Positions 1 through 7,344 of a DNA stretch of 21,199 nt are shown here, piece after piece. This DNA is from CANLBN01 sp047634655 (GTDB lineage Bacteria > Pseudomonadota > Gammaproteobacteria > Pseudomonadales > Cellvibrionaceae): contig JBLIHY010000034.1 in NCBI GenBank assembly GCA_047634655.1, positions 1-21,199 on the forward strand, in the 5' to 3' direction. The notes beneath the pieces were generated by a model that was not told the origin of the DNA, did no database searches, and worked only from the letters and a program-made list of their open reading frames with translations. The position numbers were made by a program, and so were the translations under genes. The first letter of the stretch is position 1. Each line of letters opens with the position of its first letter.

Positions 1-172
1 GATGCCGCTCCATCAATCATTGTTTACAGAGAGTAGCCCTATTCCGGTAAAGTGGGCTTTGTATGAGATGCGAAGGATTCCCGAAGGCATCCGTTTGCCA
101 TTGACGCCATTATCCGTCGCGCAGCGCACCTCTCTGCGACAGGTCTTGTCCCGCTACTCTCTTATTGCTTGA
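1..172 (+). CDS. dapA: 4-hydroxy-tetrahydrodipicolinate synthase, C-terminal end (partial)
   Basis: This open frame enters from the left edge and stops at TGA 170-172. The visible 56 residues include PIPVKWALYEM and IPEGIRLPLTPLS, which match the conserved C-terminal tail of DapA. DapA condenses pyruvate with aspartate semialdehyde in the cytoplasm, the first committed step of lysine and diaminopimelate synthesis. The catalytic lysine and Schiff-base region lie outside the window. The next gene, bamC, begins about 10 bases after the stop, so the two are very likely cotranscribed; dapA-bamC adjacency is a known gammaproteobacterial arrangement (bamC was once called dapX/nlpB for this reason). 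The gene is cut only by the window edge; nothing suggests a pseudogene. Confidence 0.93.
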   Translation, partial: MPLHQSLFTESSPIPVKWALYEMRRIPEGIRLPLTPLSVAQRTSLRQVLSRYSLIA

Positions 173-182
173 CGATAATTTT

Positions 183-1316
183 ATGAGGTCTGTTTTGTCC
201 ATCACTACCTGGATTTACCGCTTGTCGATTGTGATGCTGGTAAGCGCCTGTTCCGGCCAACAGGATTATTTGCAATCCGAGAGCTTGCCGCCATTATCCG
301 TTCCAGAAGATCAGCGACAGCGGCTCGGGCAGCTTTACCCAGTTCCAGAAACTGAGCGTCCGTCGCCTGTGAGTTTTCAGACACCGTTTCCGCCAACCAT
401 TGGTGTGCAGGCCGATGCCAATATTGCTTCAATACAGACTATGGGTGATCAATTCTGGGTGTTAAACGCCAGACCACCGGCGACGACTTGGATACAATTG
501 ATCAACTTCTTTGAGGAGCGCGAAATTTCAATAGTGAGCCGTGATCTGGCGGCGGCGACCTTGATAACAGAACCTTTTCCCGAAAACACCCAAATAGACA
601 GCCCCCAGGTGCAATATCACTTGCGTTTGGCAAAAGGTTTCCAAGTCGATACCACAGAAATTATTTTTAGTAATCGGTTGGTCGGTTCCGCTAATCCAGC
701 GCCAGCCAATCAAAAATTTGGCGGTCGTCTCGAGAGTAGATCCCATGCCGAAGGTCTGGTCCAACAATGGGTCAGCGTATTAAACGCTGGGCAAGTGGCG
801 GCCTTTAATTCTTTTTTAGCGGCTACGATTGAACTGGAGGATAAAGTGCGATTAGCCGAGCTTGCGGGCGAACCCGTGTTATCGGTTTCCGCCTCCGAAA
901 CTCGTCTGTTAAGGGCTTTTGATGAAGGCCTCAATGAAAATGGCTTTATTGTTTACGATGTGAACGATCGGGCTCAAGTATTGTATTTCGACCGTTATCG
1001 CAAAAAAGAGGGGGGATTCCGTTGGCATAACCCTCTTTCCTGGTGGAGTGGCGTGCAGTCGCGAAAAGACAGCCGATACTCACTGACCTTTATCTTATCT
1101 GCTTTACCGGATGAGTCCGACGTGAGTGCGGTGTTCGATAGCGTTCGTCCAAATAGACAGGCCGATAGTAAATCCGCCAATGTTCCCGGTTATTTATTGG
1201 CTTATCAGCGGCGCGATGGCAAATACACCGTTTACGTCCGCGACGGTTCTGGCCGCAAGTTACCAATTGGAGAAGCCAGAGAGTTGCTGAACGATATCCG
1301 CGTGCGTTTGATTTGA
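183..1316 (+). CDS. bamC: Outer membrane protein assembly factor BamC (lipoprotein)
   Basis: Predicted lipoprotein of 377 residues from ATG 183. The N-terminus is a short basic/hydrophobic signal ending in the lipobox LVSAC, so Cys23 would be lipidated after signal peptidase II cleavage. BamC is an accessory lipoprotein of the BAM complex, which folds beta-barrel proteins into the outer membrane. The C-terminal half has two copies of an alternating strand/helix pattern consistent with the paired helix-grip domains of BamC, ending in a YTVYVRDGSGRKLPIGEA-like stretch. The length is a little above the E. coli protein. A longer frame can start at TTG 165, but that would overlap dapA and push the signal peptide inward, so I prefer ATG 183. 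No strong Shine-Dalgarno is visible, which fits translational coupling to dapA. The identification rests on lipobox, size and position directly after dapA; sequence identity across this family is low. Confidence 0.87.
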   Translation: MRSVLSITTWIYRLSIVMLVSACSGQQDYLQSESLPPLSVPEDQRQRLGQLYPVPETERPSPVSFQTPFPPTIGVQADANIASIQTMGDQFWVLNARPPATTWIQLINFFEEREISIVSRDLAAATLITEPFPENTQIDSPQVQYHLRLAKGFQVDTTEIIFSNRLVGSANPAPANQKFGGRLESRSHAEGLVQQWVSVLNAGQVAAFNSFLAATIELEDKVRLAELAGEPVLSVSASETRLLRAFDEGLNENGFIVYDVNDRAQVLYFDRYRKKEGGFRWHNPLSWWSGVQSRKDSRYSLTFILSALPDESDVSAVFDSVRPNRQADSKSANVPGYLLAYQRRDGKYTVYVRDGSGRKLPIGEARELLNDIRVRLI

Positions 1317-1549
1317 TTTTTATGATTCAAGGTGGTCCTTTACTGGCTAAATGCACCACAGGTAGCCTATATAAAATCGTATCAATTTTGTATTATTGCC
1401 AGCCTAAGAGCACGGTTCGGATCACGCCAAAATAATCCTTGTTTTATTGATGCACTATAAATTTATGCTGGATCAATAGATCCGTACTTAATAAAGCCAT
1501 TATTGCCTGTACTAACGCGCTGGCTATCACTTCAACTTAAGGTCTACTT
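1317..1549 (+). other. Intergenic region before the MBL hydrolase
   Basis: This 233-base AT-rich gap has no convincing reading frame or tRNA. It contains a short perfect hairpin, GGATC-AATA-GATCC at 1470-1483, and a purine-rich AAGG at 1539-1542 that is well spaced to serve the TTG start at 1550. No terminator with a T-tract is visible after bamC, so readthrough is possible. Confidence 0.5.
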
Positions 1550-2308
1550 TTGGAATTTTCATCCCTCGGCAGCGGTAGTAAAGGCAACGGGACTCTCGTT
1601 CGCCACGATGATTGCTTGCTTTTGATCGATTGTGGCTTTTCAGTCAAACAAACCGAAAAGCGTCTGGCGCGATTGGGCGTTTCTGCCGAACAATTGGATG
1701 CGCTGTTGATTACCCACGAACATGGCGACCATATTGGCGGTGTTGGGCCTCTATCCAGAAAGTACCAACTGCCTGTTTATATGACTGCGGGCACCAAGCG
1801 CAGTAAAGATATTGGCGTTATCTCGAAGTTGTGTATCATTAAGAACTACCGGGCGTTCACCGTGAAATCCATTGAGGTAACTCCGGTTGCTGTGCCTCAC
1901 GATGCCGCCGAACCCGCACAATATGTTTTTGAAGCGGGTCGAAAACGTCTGGGTCTACTCACCGACTTGGGTGGCATTACGCCTCATGTGGAGAGCCACT
2001 ATCGCACCTGCGATGGCTTGTTATTGGAGGCCAATCACGATCTGCAGATGCTGGCTTCTAGTCAATATCCGCCAACGATAAAGCAGCGAGTGTCAAGTTC
2101 TTGGGGACATCTGAGTAATGAGCAGGCGGCATCGTTTTTATCCAATTTGAACTGTAATCGCTTGCAACAATTAGTCATAGGACATATCAGTCAGCAAAAT
2201 AACTGCCTGGAATTGGTACGGAAAATTATTGATCCTGTGGTTTCATCGGTAGGCCATGTTCAATATGCCTGCCAACAGCAGGGTTTTGACTGGATCGCAA
2301 TCAAGTAA
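1550..2308 (+). CDS. MBL-fold metallo-hydrolase (YycJ/WalJ-like)
   Basis: A 252-residue metallo-beta-lactamase-fold protein, probably a cytoplasmic metal-dependent hydrolase. The opening EFSSLGSGSKGNGTLV is the signature start of the YycJ-like subgroup. The metal motif HxHxDH is present as THEHGDHIGG (His56, His58, Asp60, His61), followed by further metal-ligand candidates in VPHDAAEPAQY (His near residue 118), LTDLGG and LEANHD, and a late HIS motif. Family relatives are proposed to be nucleases or phosphodiesterases, but the substrate in Gram-negative bacteria is not settled. The start is TTG 1550: it gives the conserved N-terminus exactly, and AAGG lies seven bases upstream; no in-frame ATG fits. 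The gene stands between bamC and purC, the same order I know from Pseudomonas, so the placement is conserved and not accidental. The frame is intact and full length. Confidence 0.85.
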   Translation: MEFSSLGSGSKGNGTLVRHDDCLLLIDCGFSVKQTEKRLARLGVSAEQLDALLITHEHGDHIGGVGPLSRKYQLPVYMTAGTKRSKDIGVISKLCIIKNYRAFTVKSIEVTPVAVPHDAAEPAQYVFEAGRKRLGLLTDLGGITPHVESHYRTCDGLLLEANHDLQMLASSQYPPTIKQRVSSSWGHLSNEQAASFLSNLNCNRLQQLVIGHISQQNNCLELVRKIIDPVVSSVGHVQYACQQQGFDWIAIK

Positions 2309-2636
2309 GCGATTTAATCTAAAACTTTTTCTATTTTTACTGATTTGGCAATGAAAATTTTCCCCTGACCACTTTATTACTACTCGGTAAAATTCGGCGA
2401 CTCCACCCGAGCAGAACAGAGAAAGTGTTAGTCGAATTAAATCTTTAGCTTTAGCGAATTCACATGAGTGAAATACCTCCCGGTATTTCGCCTTTCGAGC
2501 AAATTACCATTGCTCGCGCGTGTTCCCAACCTATTTGTAGGTTTCGGCCAACGCGAGTAATTTCAACAACCATTCAACGCTTGCTGAATCCGTCGCATTG
2601 CATGGCATGAATAGTTATCGGAGACTTTTTTAAATT
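2309..2636 (+). promoter_or_regulatory. Structured leader/intergenic region of purC
   Basis: This 328-base gap holds two strong secondary structures. The first is a perfect 8-bp hairpin, GAAATACC-TCCC-GGTATTTC, at 2470-2489. The second is a nested fold at 2509-2561: an outer 10-bp stem (2509-2518 with 2552-2561, one G-U pair), an unpaired internal loop, and an inner 6-bp stem AACCTA-TTTG-TAGGTT at 2528-2543. Neither is followed by a T-run, so they do not look like plain intrinsic terminators. The second fold ends 75 bases before the purC ATG. It could be a regulatory 5' leader, an RNA processing site or a DNA operator; I do not recognise a known riboswitch class. Confidence 0.5.
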
Positions 2637-3359
2637 ATGAATAAAGGTGAACTGCTTTACTCAGGCAAAGCCAAATCAGTCTACAGAACCAATGATGAAA
2701 ATCTACTGATACTGCATTTTCGTGATGACACCTCGGCGTTCGATGGTAAAAAGGTCGAGCAACTGGATCGAAAAGGCAGGGTCAATAACTGCTTCAATGC
2801 CTTTATTATGGAAAAATTGACCGAAGCCGGTATTCCCACTCATTTTGAAAGGCAGCTTTCGGACACGGAATCTCTGGTAAAAAATTTGCGGATGCTCCCC
2901 ATAGAGTGCGTGGTTCGCAATCGGGCTGCGGGCTCCCTTTGCCGACGTCTGGGCATTGAGGAGGGTCGCAAGCTTACGCCTCCTGTTTCTGAATTCTTTC
3001 TGAAAAATGATGGTCTGGGCGATCCGATGATTAATGAGTCGCACATAACAACCTTCGATTGGGCCAGCGTCGAACAAGTTGCCGCAATGAAGGCGCTCAC
3101 CGCCGAGGTCAATAGTGTTCTCACCCCGTTGTTTTTAGATAGTGGCATAGAGCTGGTGGACTATAAGCTCGAATTCGGTATCTTCGACGACGAAGTCATC
3201 CTCGGGGATGAGTTTTCTCCGGATGGTTGTCGATTATGGGATAAAACGAGTCGGGAGAAGCTGGATAAAGATCGCTTTCGTCAGAGTCTGGGAAATGTGG
3301 TCGAATCCTATGAGTTAGTGGCTCGCCGTCTGGGAGTAAAGCTACCACTCAAGGCCTAG
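2637..3359 (+). CDS. purC: Phosphoribosylaminoimidazole-succinocarboxamide synthase (SAICAR synthetase)
   Basis: A 240-residue enzyme that joins CAIR and aspartate using ATP to give SAICAR in de novo purine synthesis. It starts with LLYSGKAKSVY, the ATP-binding glycine-containing strand of the family. The two classical signatures are present: LPIECVVRNRAAGS around residues 87-100, and LVDYKLEFG followed by GDEFSPDGCRLWD around residues 173-202, which bind substrate and metal. Length is normal for a bacterial monofunctional PurC. ATG 2637 is preceded by CGGAG about a dozen bases upstream, and the translated N-terminus matches the family. It follows the MBL hydrolase after a long leader that can fold, suggesting its own regulation. 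The frame is complete with no odd features. Confidence 0.97.
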   Translation: MNKGELLYSGKAKSVYRTNDENLLILHFRDDTSAFDGKKVEQLDRKGRVNNCFNAFIMEKLTEAGIPTHFERQLSDTESLVKNLRMLPIECVVRNRAAGSLCRRLGIEEGRKLTPPVSEFFLKNDGLGDPMINESHITTFDWASVEQVAAMKALTAEVNSVLTPLFLDSGIELVDYKLEFGIFDDEVILGDEFSPDGCRLWDKTSREKLDKDRFRQSLGNVVESYELVARRLGVKLPLKA

Positions 3360-3460
3360 GTGAATTGTCCGCAATAAATTGTCAATGACATGTACGGGGT
3401 TTCTTTTTTGAGACTTCCTTTTTGTGCTCTCGGATTTAAATTTTTCAGTTTGGAACGGAG

Positions 3461-3478
3461 CGACAACAAAAGTTGTCG
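3461..3478 (+). other. Perfect hairpin between purC and the PilZ gene
   Basis: A 7-bp perfect inverted repeat, CGACAAC-AAAA-GTTGTCG, sits in the 209-base gap between purC and the PilZ gene. It has no T-tract on either side, so it is not a standard terminator. It may be an operator or an mRNA stabiliser/processing hairpin. The remainder of the gap shows no gene. Confidence 0.45.
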
Positions 3479-3568
3479 GATTGCATGGCGCTCGCCGCGA
3501 TTGCTGTCTCCCGAAATACCGCTGCCAAAAGCCACCGGGCAGATTAACTTCACTATAGCCAGAACTGT

Positions 3569-3877
3569 ATGATGACTTTCACCACGGGTTCTTCATCGCC
3601 ATCGGATACAGGCTCGGACCGACGTCGCTATCAGCGCAAGTCCACGCGTATTCGAGTTGAAATAACCCATCCCTCTCTCGGCCATATCACGGCATCCACC
3701 CGTGACATTTCCGATGGGGGTGTTTCTATAACAACCGATGCTCACGCGATTTTACCGGTAGGCGCTGAAGTTAATGTGCGTTTTTTTAAAGTTGCTGGCG
3801 CTGTCAATGAAGAGCCTGTAAAAATGCGAGTCGTACGCCGTCAGCAGAACATCCTCGGTTTGGCTTTTATAGCCTAG
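3569..3877 (+). CDS. Small PilZ domain protein
   Basis: A 102-residue single-domain protein. The two PilZ c-di-GMP motifs are visible: RxxxR as R19-RYQ-R23 within DRRRYQRK, and (D/N)xSxxG as D46-I-S48-D-G-G51 within RDISDGGVS. Both are intact, so cyclic di-GMP binding is expected. The rest fits the six-stranded PilZ barrel, ending in NILGLAFIA. About 16 residues before RxxxR are low complexity (TTGSSSPSDTGSD). It has no output domain, so it probably acts by binding a partner such as a flagellar, pilus or polysaccharide machine; which one cannot be read from the context. Two adjacent ATG codons (3569 and 3572) could start it; the difference is one residue. It is on the same strand as rsmJ, 61 bases upstream. 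Confidence 0.9.
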   Translation: MMTFTTGSSSPSDTGSDRRRYQRKSTRIRVEITHPSLGHITASTRDISDGGVSITTDAHAILPVGAEVNVRFFKVAGAVNEEPVKMRVVRRQQNILGLAFIA

Positions 3878-3938
3878 CCCCCTGTAGAGCACAGTCCTCG
3901 AAATTTCCCTGCCACAGAACGCACGCTGAATCGCTGTT

Positions 3939-4766
3939 GTGAAAATGCTACCCACTCAACATCCTGTCGGTATCTATTGCGGAAGTTCCGACTATCGATA
4001 CCAGGCAGAGGATTATAGCCGCTCCTTGCAACTGCCCTTACTCGATCAACTGCCGGCTACTTACCCCGCAGGCAACTTCGTGTTGATGGTAGATGCCTCA
4101 GGTTTGAGCCTGCAAGCTACTGGCGAGCGGACTTTGGGACCCGTTCGAGTCGATTTTCTTAGCGGCGTCAACTTACACCGACGCCGGTACGGTGGAGGAA
4201 AAAATCAGCTTATTGCGAAAGCCATTGGCGTCAAGGCGGCGTACCGACCCAAAGTGCTCGATCTCACGGCTGGCCTGGGTCGAGATGCCTTCGTTCTGGC
4301 GACGCTAGGTTGTCGCATGACCATGTTAGAGCGACATCCGCTGGTGCATTTCCTTCTCGCCGATGGATTAAGGCGCGGCCAGCGCGATGACGCTTCCGAA
4401 ACCGCTACTATCGTTCAACGTATGGGCTTGCTCCATCAGTCTGCTAAAAGCTATTTGCATGCCCTCGATCAACCGGTGGATGTGATTTACTTCGATCCTA
4501 TGTTTCCAAGTCGCGATAAATCCGCCCAGGTTAAAAAACCGATGGTGGTGCTGCAGCAGATAGTTGGGAGCGATAACGATGCCGGTGAAATACTTTTATT
4601 GGCTCTGAAAAAAGCCCGGTACCGGGTGGTGGTCAAGCGGCACCGAAAGGCGCCCAGTTTGGATAGGCAATACCTCGATCTGGCCCTGCCACCTCCAGGC
4701 TTTGCTCTGTCTGGTAAGTCGAGCCGTTTCGATATTTACCCCTTCGAAAAATTACCCAAGAGCTGA
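3939..4766 (+). CDS. rsmJ: 16S rRNA (guanine1516-N2)-methyltransferase RsmJ
   Basis: A 275-residue S-adenosylmethionine-dependent methyltransferase that would methylate G1516 of 16S rRNA in the small subunit. The Rossmann motif I is LDLTAGLGRDAF (about residues 107-118), followed by the acidic strand end MLERHP (129-134) and the catalytic-type motif YFDPMFPSR (184-192), which replaces the NPPY of other base methyltransferases and is typical of RsmJ. A family block, VDFLSGVNLHRRRYGGGKNQ, precedes motif I. Start could be GTG 3939 or ATG 3945; neither has a clear ribosome binding site, and I list the longer form. It ends 16 bases from the oppositely oriented phosphoesterase relic, so the two converge. 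No defect is visible in the gene. Confidence 0.93.
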   Translation: MKMLPTQHPVGIYCGSSDYRYQAEDYSRSLQLPLLDQLPATYPAGNFVLMVDASGLSLQATGERTLGPVRVDFLSGVNLHRRRYGGGKNQLIAKAIGVKAAYRPKVLDLTAGLGRDAFVLATLGCRMTMLERHPLVHFLLADGLRRGQRDDASETATIVQRMGLLHQSAKSYLHALDQPVDVIYFDPMFPSRDKSAQVKKPMVVLQQIVGSDNDAGEILLLALKKARYRVVVKRHRKAPSLDRQYLDLALPPPGFALSGKSSRFDIYPFEKLPKS

Positions 4767-4782
4767 CCGCAAGATGATGTAA

Positions 4783-5578
4783 TCAAAAAATAGTGGTGGT
4801 CGGATTGAGCGCCACTCCGCGTTTTCGTTTTTCTTCTTCGGGGAGTACATCCATGCTGGGCCAAAGACCAGAGCTTAGTATTGCGGCGCAGGCATTATTT
4901 AATCCGGCTTTGCGCATCAGCGTAATCTTATTCCAGCGCTTGGCAGTCAATAATAATTTGATCTTTTGAAAAAGAGATGAGGCTAAGCCAAGTCCGGCGA
5001 GTACCATCGTTAGCGGGCATGCCGATCGCGCCTGAATTATGCCAAAGCCGTTGGTCAATTTTTTTGAAAAAGAAATACCACAATGGCCGGCCAAAATAAT
5101 GTCGGCGTCAGACCGTTGTAATTTTTTTCGGAACGATATCTCTGCGCTGGAGGGAAATAAAAATTCATTAATGCAGCTTATGCTGCCGTGGACAACTTGT
5201 GATTTTTTACCATTAAAATCTAAATTAAGCCTTCGAGGAAGTTGAGAAAACCAGTTTCGATGACTTTTGCCGAGCGCTTTGTTGGCGAAAGTAAGCCACT
5301 GTGCGGACAATAAATCACAGTTTTACCCCTCATCGAAACCGCAGCCACAGCCACAATCCTCGGCATAGGTGGTGAAAGACTCCTCGCAATTACCTATCAA
5401 AACGTGGATATCGCCACTGGCGAATAAAATCCACTGTCTCGGCTGGCTGACCGCAATAAGCGACAATATCTCCAGTGCAAATAATATGATCCGGTTTGAT
5501 TCCAAGTATTTCGGCCCTGTCTTTTAGGGCGGTTACCGCTTGTAGGTTGGAATAAGTTCCGCCAAAAACTAGTAGCAT
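4783..5578 (-). pseudogene. Decayed phosphoesterase-like (metallophosphatase superfamily) gene
   Basis: Read from ATG 5578 downwards, this gene is recognisable end to end but broken at least four times. Segment 1 (5578 to about 5412) gives LLVFGGTYSNLQAV and IICTGDIVAYCGQPAETVDFIRQW. The frame then shifts by one base (TGG C GAT near 5411-5416) into DIHVLIGNCEES and EDCGCGCGFDEG. An in-frame TAA at 5323-5325 follows, after which the same frame resumes as CDLLSAQWLTFANKALG, VVHGSIS and IILAGHCGISFSKK. Near 5041-5046 a second shift is needed to read WHNSGAIGMPANDGTRRTW, and a third near 4925-4940 to return to MRKAGLNNA and LSSGLWPSMDVLPEEEK. These blocks line up as one calcineurin-like phosphoesterase of about 240-260 residues. 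The nonsense codon together with three frame breaks argues for true decay, although sequencing error could explain single shifts. It lies 25 bases after the symporter stop, on the same strand, so it was probably the last gene of that operon. Confidence 0.85.
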
Positions 5579-5603
5579 TTAACTAAAATTACCTAAATAC
5601 AAA

Positions 5604-7001
5604 TCAAGTAGTCCTCGGCTGTTGTTTCCTGCAAAAGAAACTTTCTATAAAAAATGTTCCGCAGCCGATGATTAAAATTGCCAGGCATATAATCAATAGC
5701 TTTGAATACTTGTGACGGTAATCAAACCAGTGCTCCATCCAGCTAACATAGGCTGAAGATTCCAATAAATACAAAATACTACCGCTGAAAGCCGCGACAA
5801 AAGAGACGATAAGTGGCCAGGTCGCTATCGAACGGTTTCCCCAGATATTGAAAAAAATAACCGGAGCCAAAAACATGGATGCAGTTCCACTGATCGCTAC
5901 CGCTGTATAAAGATCTTTGTTGCCCAGCAATAAAAATAAACTGCCACCCATCAAGAATGCCAGCATAATCCAGCGACCATTTGCCAGTGTGGGCGCCACT
6001 AATTCCATGTCGATGGCGATTAATTTTGAGGCGCTGGAAAATGTCGAGTCAAGCGTCGAGAAAGCGGAAACTATTAGCGCAAATATAAAAATATACATGT
6101 AAGGCTCGCCAAAAATTCGGGTTAGAGTCGATATCATGCCCTCGTTTTCAGATTTAAGAATGCCAGCGAAAACACCTAGCATGGCGAATGTCAAGATGCA
6201 GAAAGTGGCAATCACTGCGGCATAATTAAACGATTTTCGGGTAACTTCCCGGTTCGCAAGAAAGCCTCTGTCCATCATCACGGGATCGTGCAGTGGGTAA
6301 CTCCACACCTGTAAAAATGCTACCGCTAGTAATACCCAGCCGGGGTTTGAAATGTCGGGGGATGATGTGAGAGCCGCCTGCCAGCTGAAATTTGGGTGAA
6401 ATACCATCAGCATAAATAACATTAACAGAGCCAAAAAAACTAGAATTGCCTGAAAAACATCCGTCAGCAATGAAGCTCGTAAACCGCCATATACGGAGTA
6501 ACCAAAGGTTAATAAGGCAACCGACAACATAATCATCAAATGAAAATAAAAATTTCCGATATGAAAAAATTCTTCGAGAATGATTACTATCACCAGTAAA
6601 TTGGAAAAAATCTCACTCAGCAAACGCAAGGCAACAACCAAGTTATAGCAGTGGCTGCCTATTTGACCGAACTGCTCCCGCATAAAGCTCTGAATATTAC
6701 TCTTTCCATGTTTAAAACGCAGATGGTCGATGATCAGCCCCCCAGTTAAAAAACTGATGTAGTAGGCGGCATAGGCAACAGCACCGGCAATGCCGTAGTA
6801 GAAACCGAGTAAGGCGGCCGTCATCAACGAGCGGGCAAAAATCCAGGTGGTAACCTGGGAGAGGACTAAAGTCCACAATAAGGGTGCGGTTCCATCGTCG
6901 GTAAAACCTTTAAAAAAGCCATCGACGGTTTGTACACGGGGAGCCAGAAAGAAACTAATTAAAATAACGGCGGCCAGGGTGAGGATAAAATATATAATCA
7001 T
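5604..7001 (-). CDS. Sodium:solute symporter (SSS family)
   Basis: A 465-residue integral membrane protein with about 12-13 hydrophobic segments, fitting the sodium/solute symporter family (PutP/SGLT-like fold), somewhat short for the family. The sodium-site helix is conserved: SAFSTLDSTFSSASK at residues 312-326, where Ser315/Thr316 correspond to the Na+-binding Ser/Thr pair of the family. An amphipathic stretch FKHGKSNIQSFMREQFG (about 96-112) and GYSVYGGLRASLLTDVFQ (about 167-184) are also characteristic. The substrate cannot be predicted from sequence; the family covers sugars, amino acids, nucleosides and organic acids. ATG 7001 has no clear ribosome binding site. It sits between a D-2-hydroxyacid dehydrogenase upstream and the phosphoesterase relic downstream, all on the minus strand. 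The frame is intact, unlike its downstream neighbour. Confidence 0.88.
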   Translation of the reverse strand: MIIYFILTLAAVILISFFLAPRVQTVDGFFKGFTDDGTAPLLWTLVLSQVTTWIFARSLMTAALLGFYYGIAGAVAYAAYYISFLTGGLIIDHLRFKHGKSNIQSFMREQFGQIGSHCYNLVVALRLLSEIFSNLLVIVIILEEFFHIGNFYFHLMIMLSVALLTFGYSVYGGLRASLLTDVFQAILVFLALLMLFMLMVFHPNFSWQAALTSSPDISNPGWVLLAVAFLQVWSYPLHDPVMMDRGFLANREVTRKSFNYAAVIATFCILTFAMLGVFAGILKSENEGMISTLTRIFGEPYMYIFIFALIVSAFSTLDSTFSSASKLIAIDMELVAPTLANGRWIMLAFLMGGSLFLLLGNKDLYTAVAISGTASMFLAPVIFFNIWGNRSIATWPLIVSFVAAFSGSILYLLESSAYVSWMEHWFDYRHKYSKLLIICLAILIIGCGTFFIESFFCRKQQPRTT

Positions 7002-7344
7002 GAGTTAAAAAATGTGACCGTGGATAGCGGTGTTTGCTTATGGGTTATTGTGGATGCTGCTGAAAACTCAACTCGATAAAGTTTCTACAGAAACTAAGAA
7101 TAGTTACTAATCCGATATTTGCATATATTGCCTTAGCCGATTTGAATATTATTTGTGGGCACCTTATAAAGGGTTTTGTAGTTCAGAGTCGTCGAGGCGA
7201 TGCAAGACAGAGTTCGAGATATCCGGCGGAATCGATCAGTTCATCGCGTCGATTTTGTACCGGTCTATTCTGTATCGGTGCATTCTGTATAAAAACTTAC
7301 CATAGTTCCGCTAAAAGCCCTGTATTTTGAATAACATTAGACCC
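7002..7344 (-). promoter_or_regulatory. Gap between dehydrogenase and symporter, with operator-like repeats
   Basis: This 343-base gap holds no convincing gene. It has a 6-bp inverted repeat AGTTTC-TACA-GAAACT at 7080-7095, about 80 bases upstream of the symporter start, and three tandem 15-base units at 7246-7290. A 62-codon plus-strand frame at 7142-7330 has no start signal or family match and is not called. The gap is large enough for a promoter of the symporter. Confidence 0.4.
7246..7290 (+). repeat. Three tandem 15-bp direct repeats
   Basis: Units are GCGTCGATTTTGTAC (7246-7260), CGGTCTATTCTGTAT (7261-7275) and CGGTGCATTCTGTAT (7276-7290). The second and third differ at two positions; the first is more diverged. 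The repeats lie in non-coding DNA between the dehydrogenase and symporter genes. They could be iterated protein-binding sites or a slippage product. Confidence 0.7.

Noticed and set aside
1400..1435. GGTTCGGATC-like sequence resembling a tRNA T-arm
   Set aside because: No acceptor, D or anticodon arms can be built around it.
7142..7330. 62-codon plus-strand frame with FCTG/FCIG/FCIK repeats
   Set aside because: The peptide repeat is just the translation of the 15-bp DNA repeat; no ribosome site or family resemblance, and it sits in a gap between minus-strand genes.
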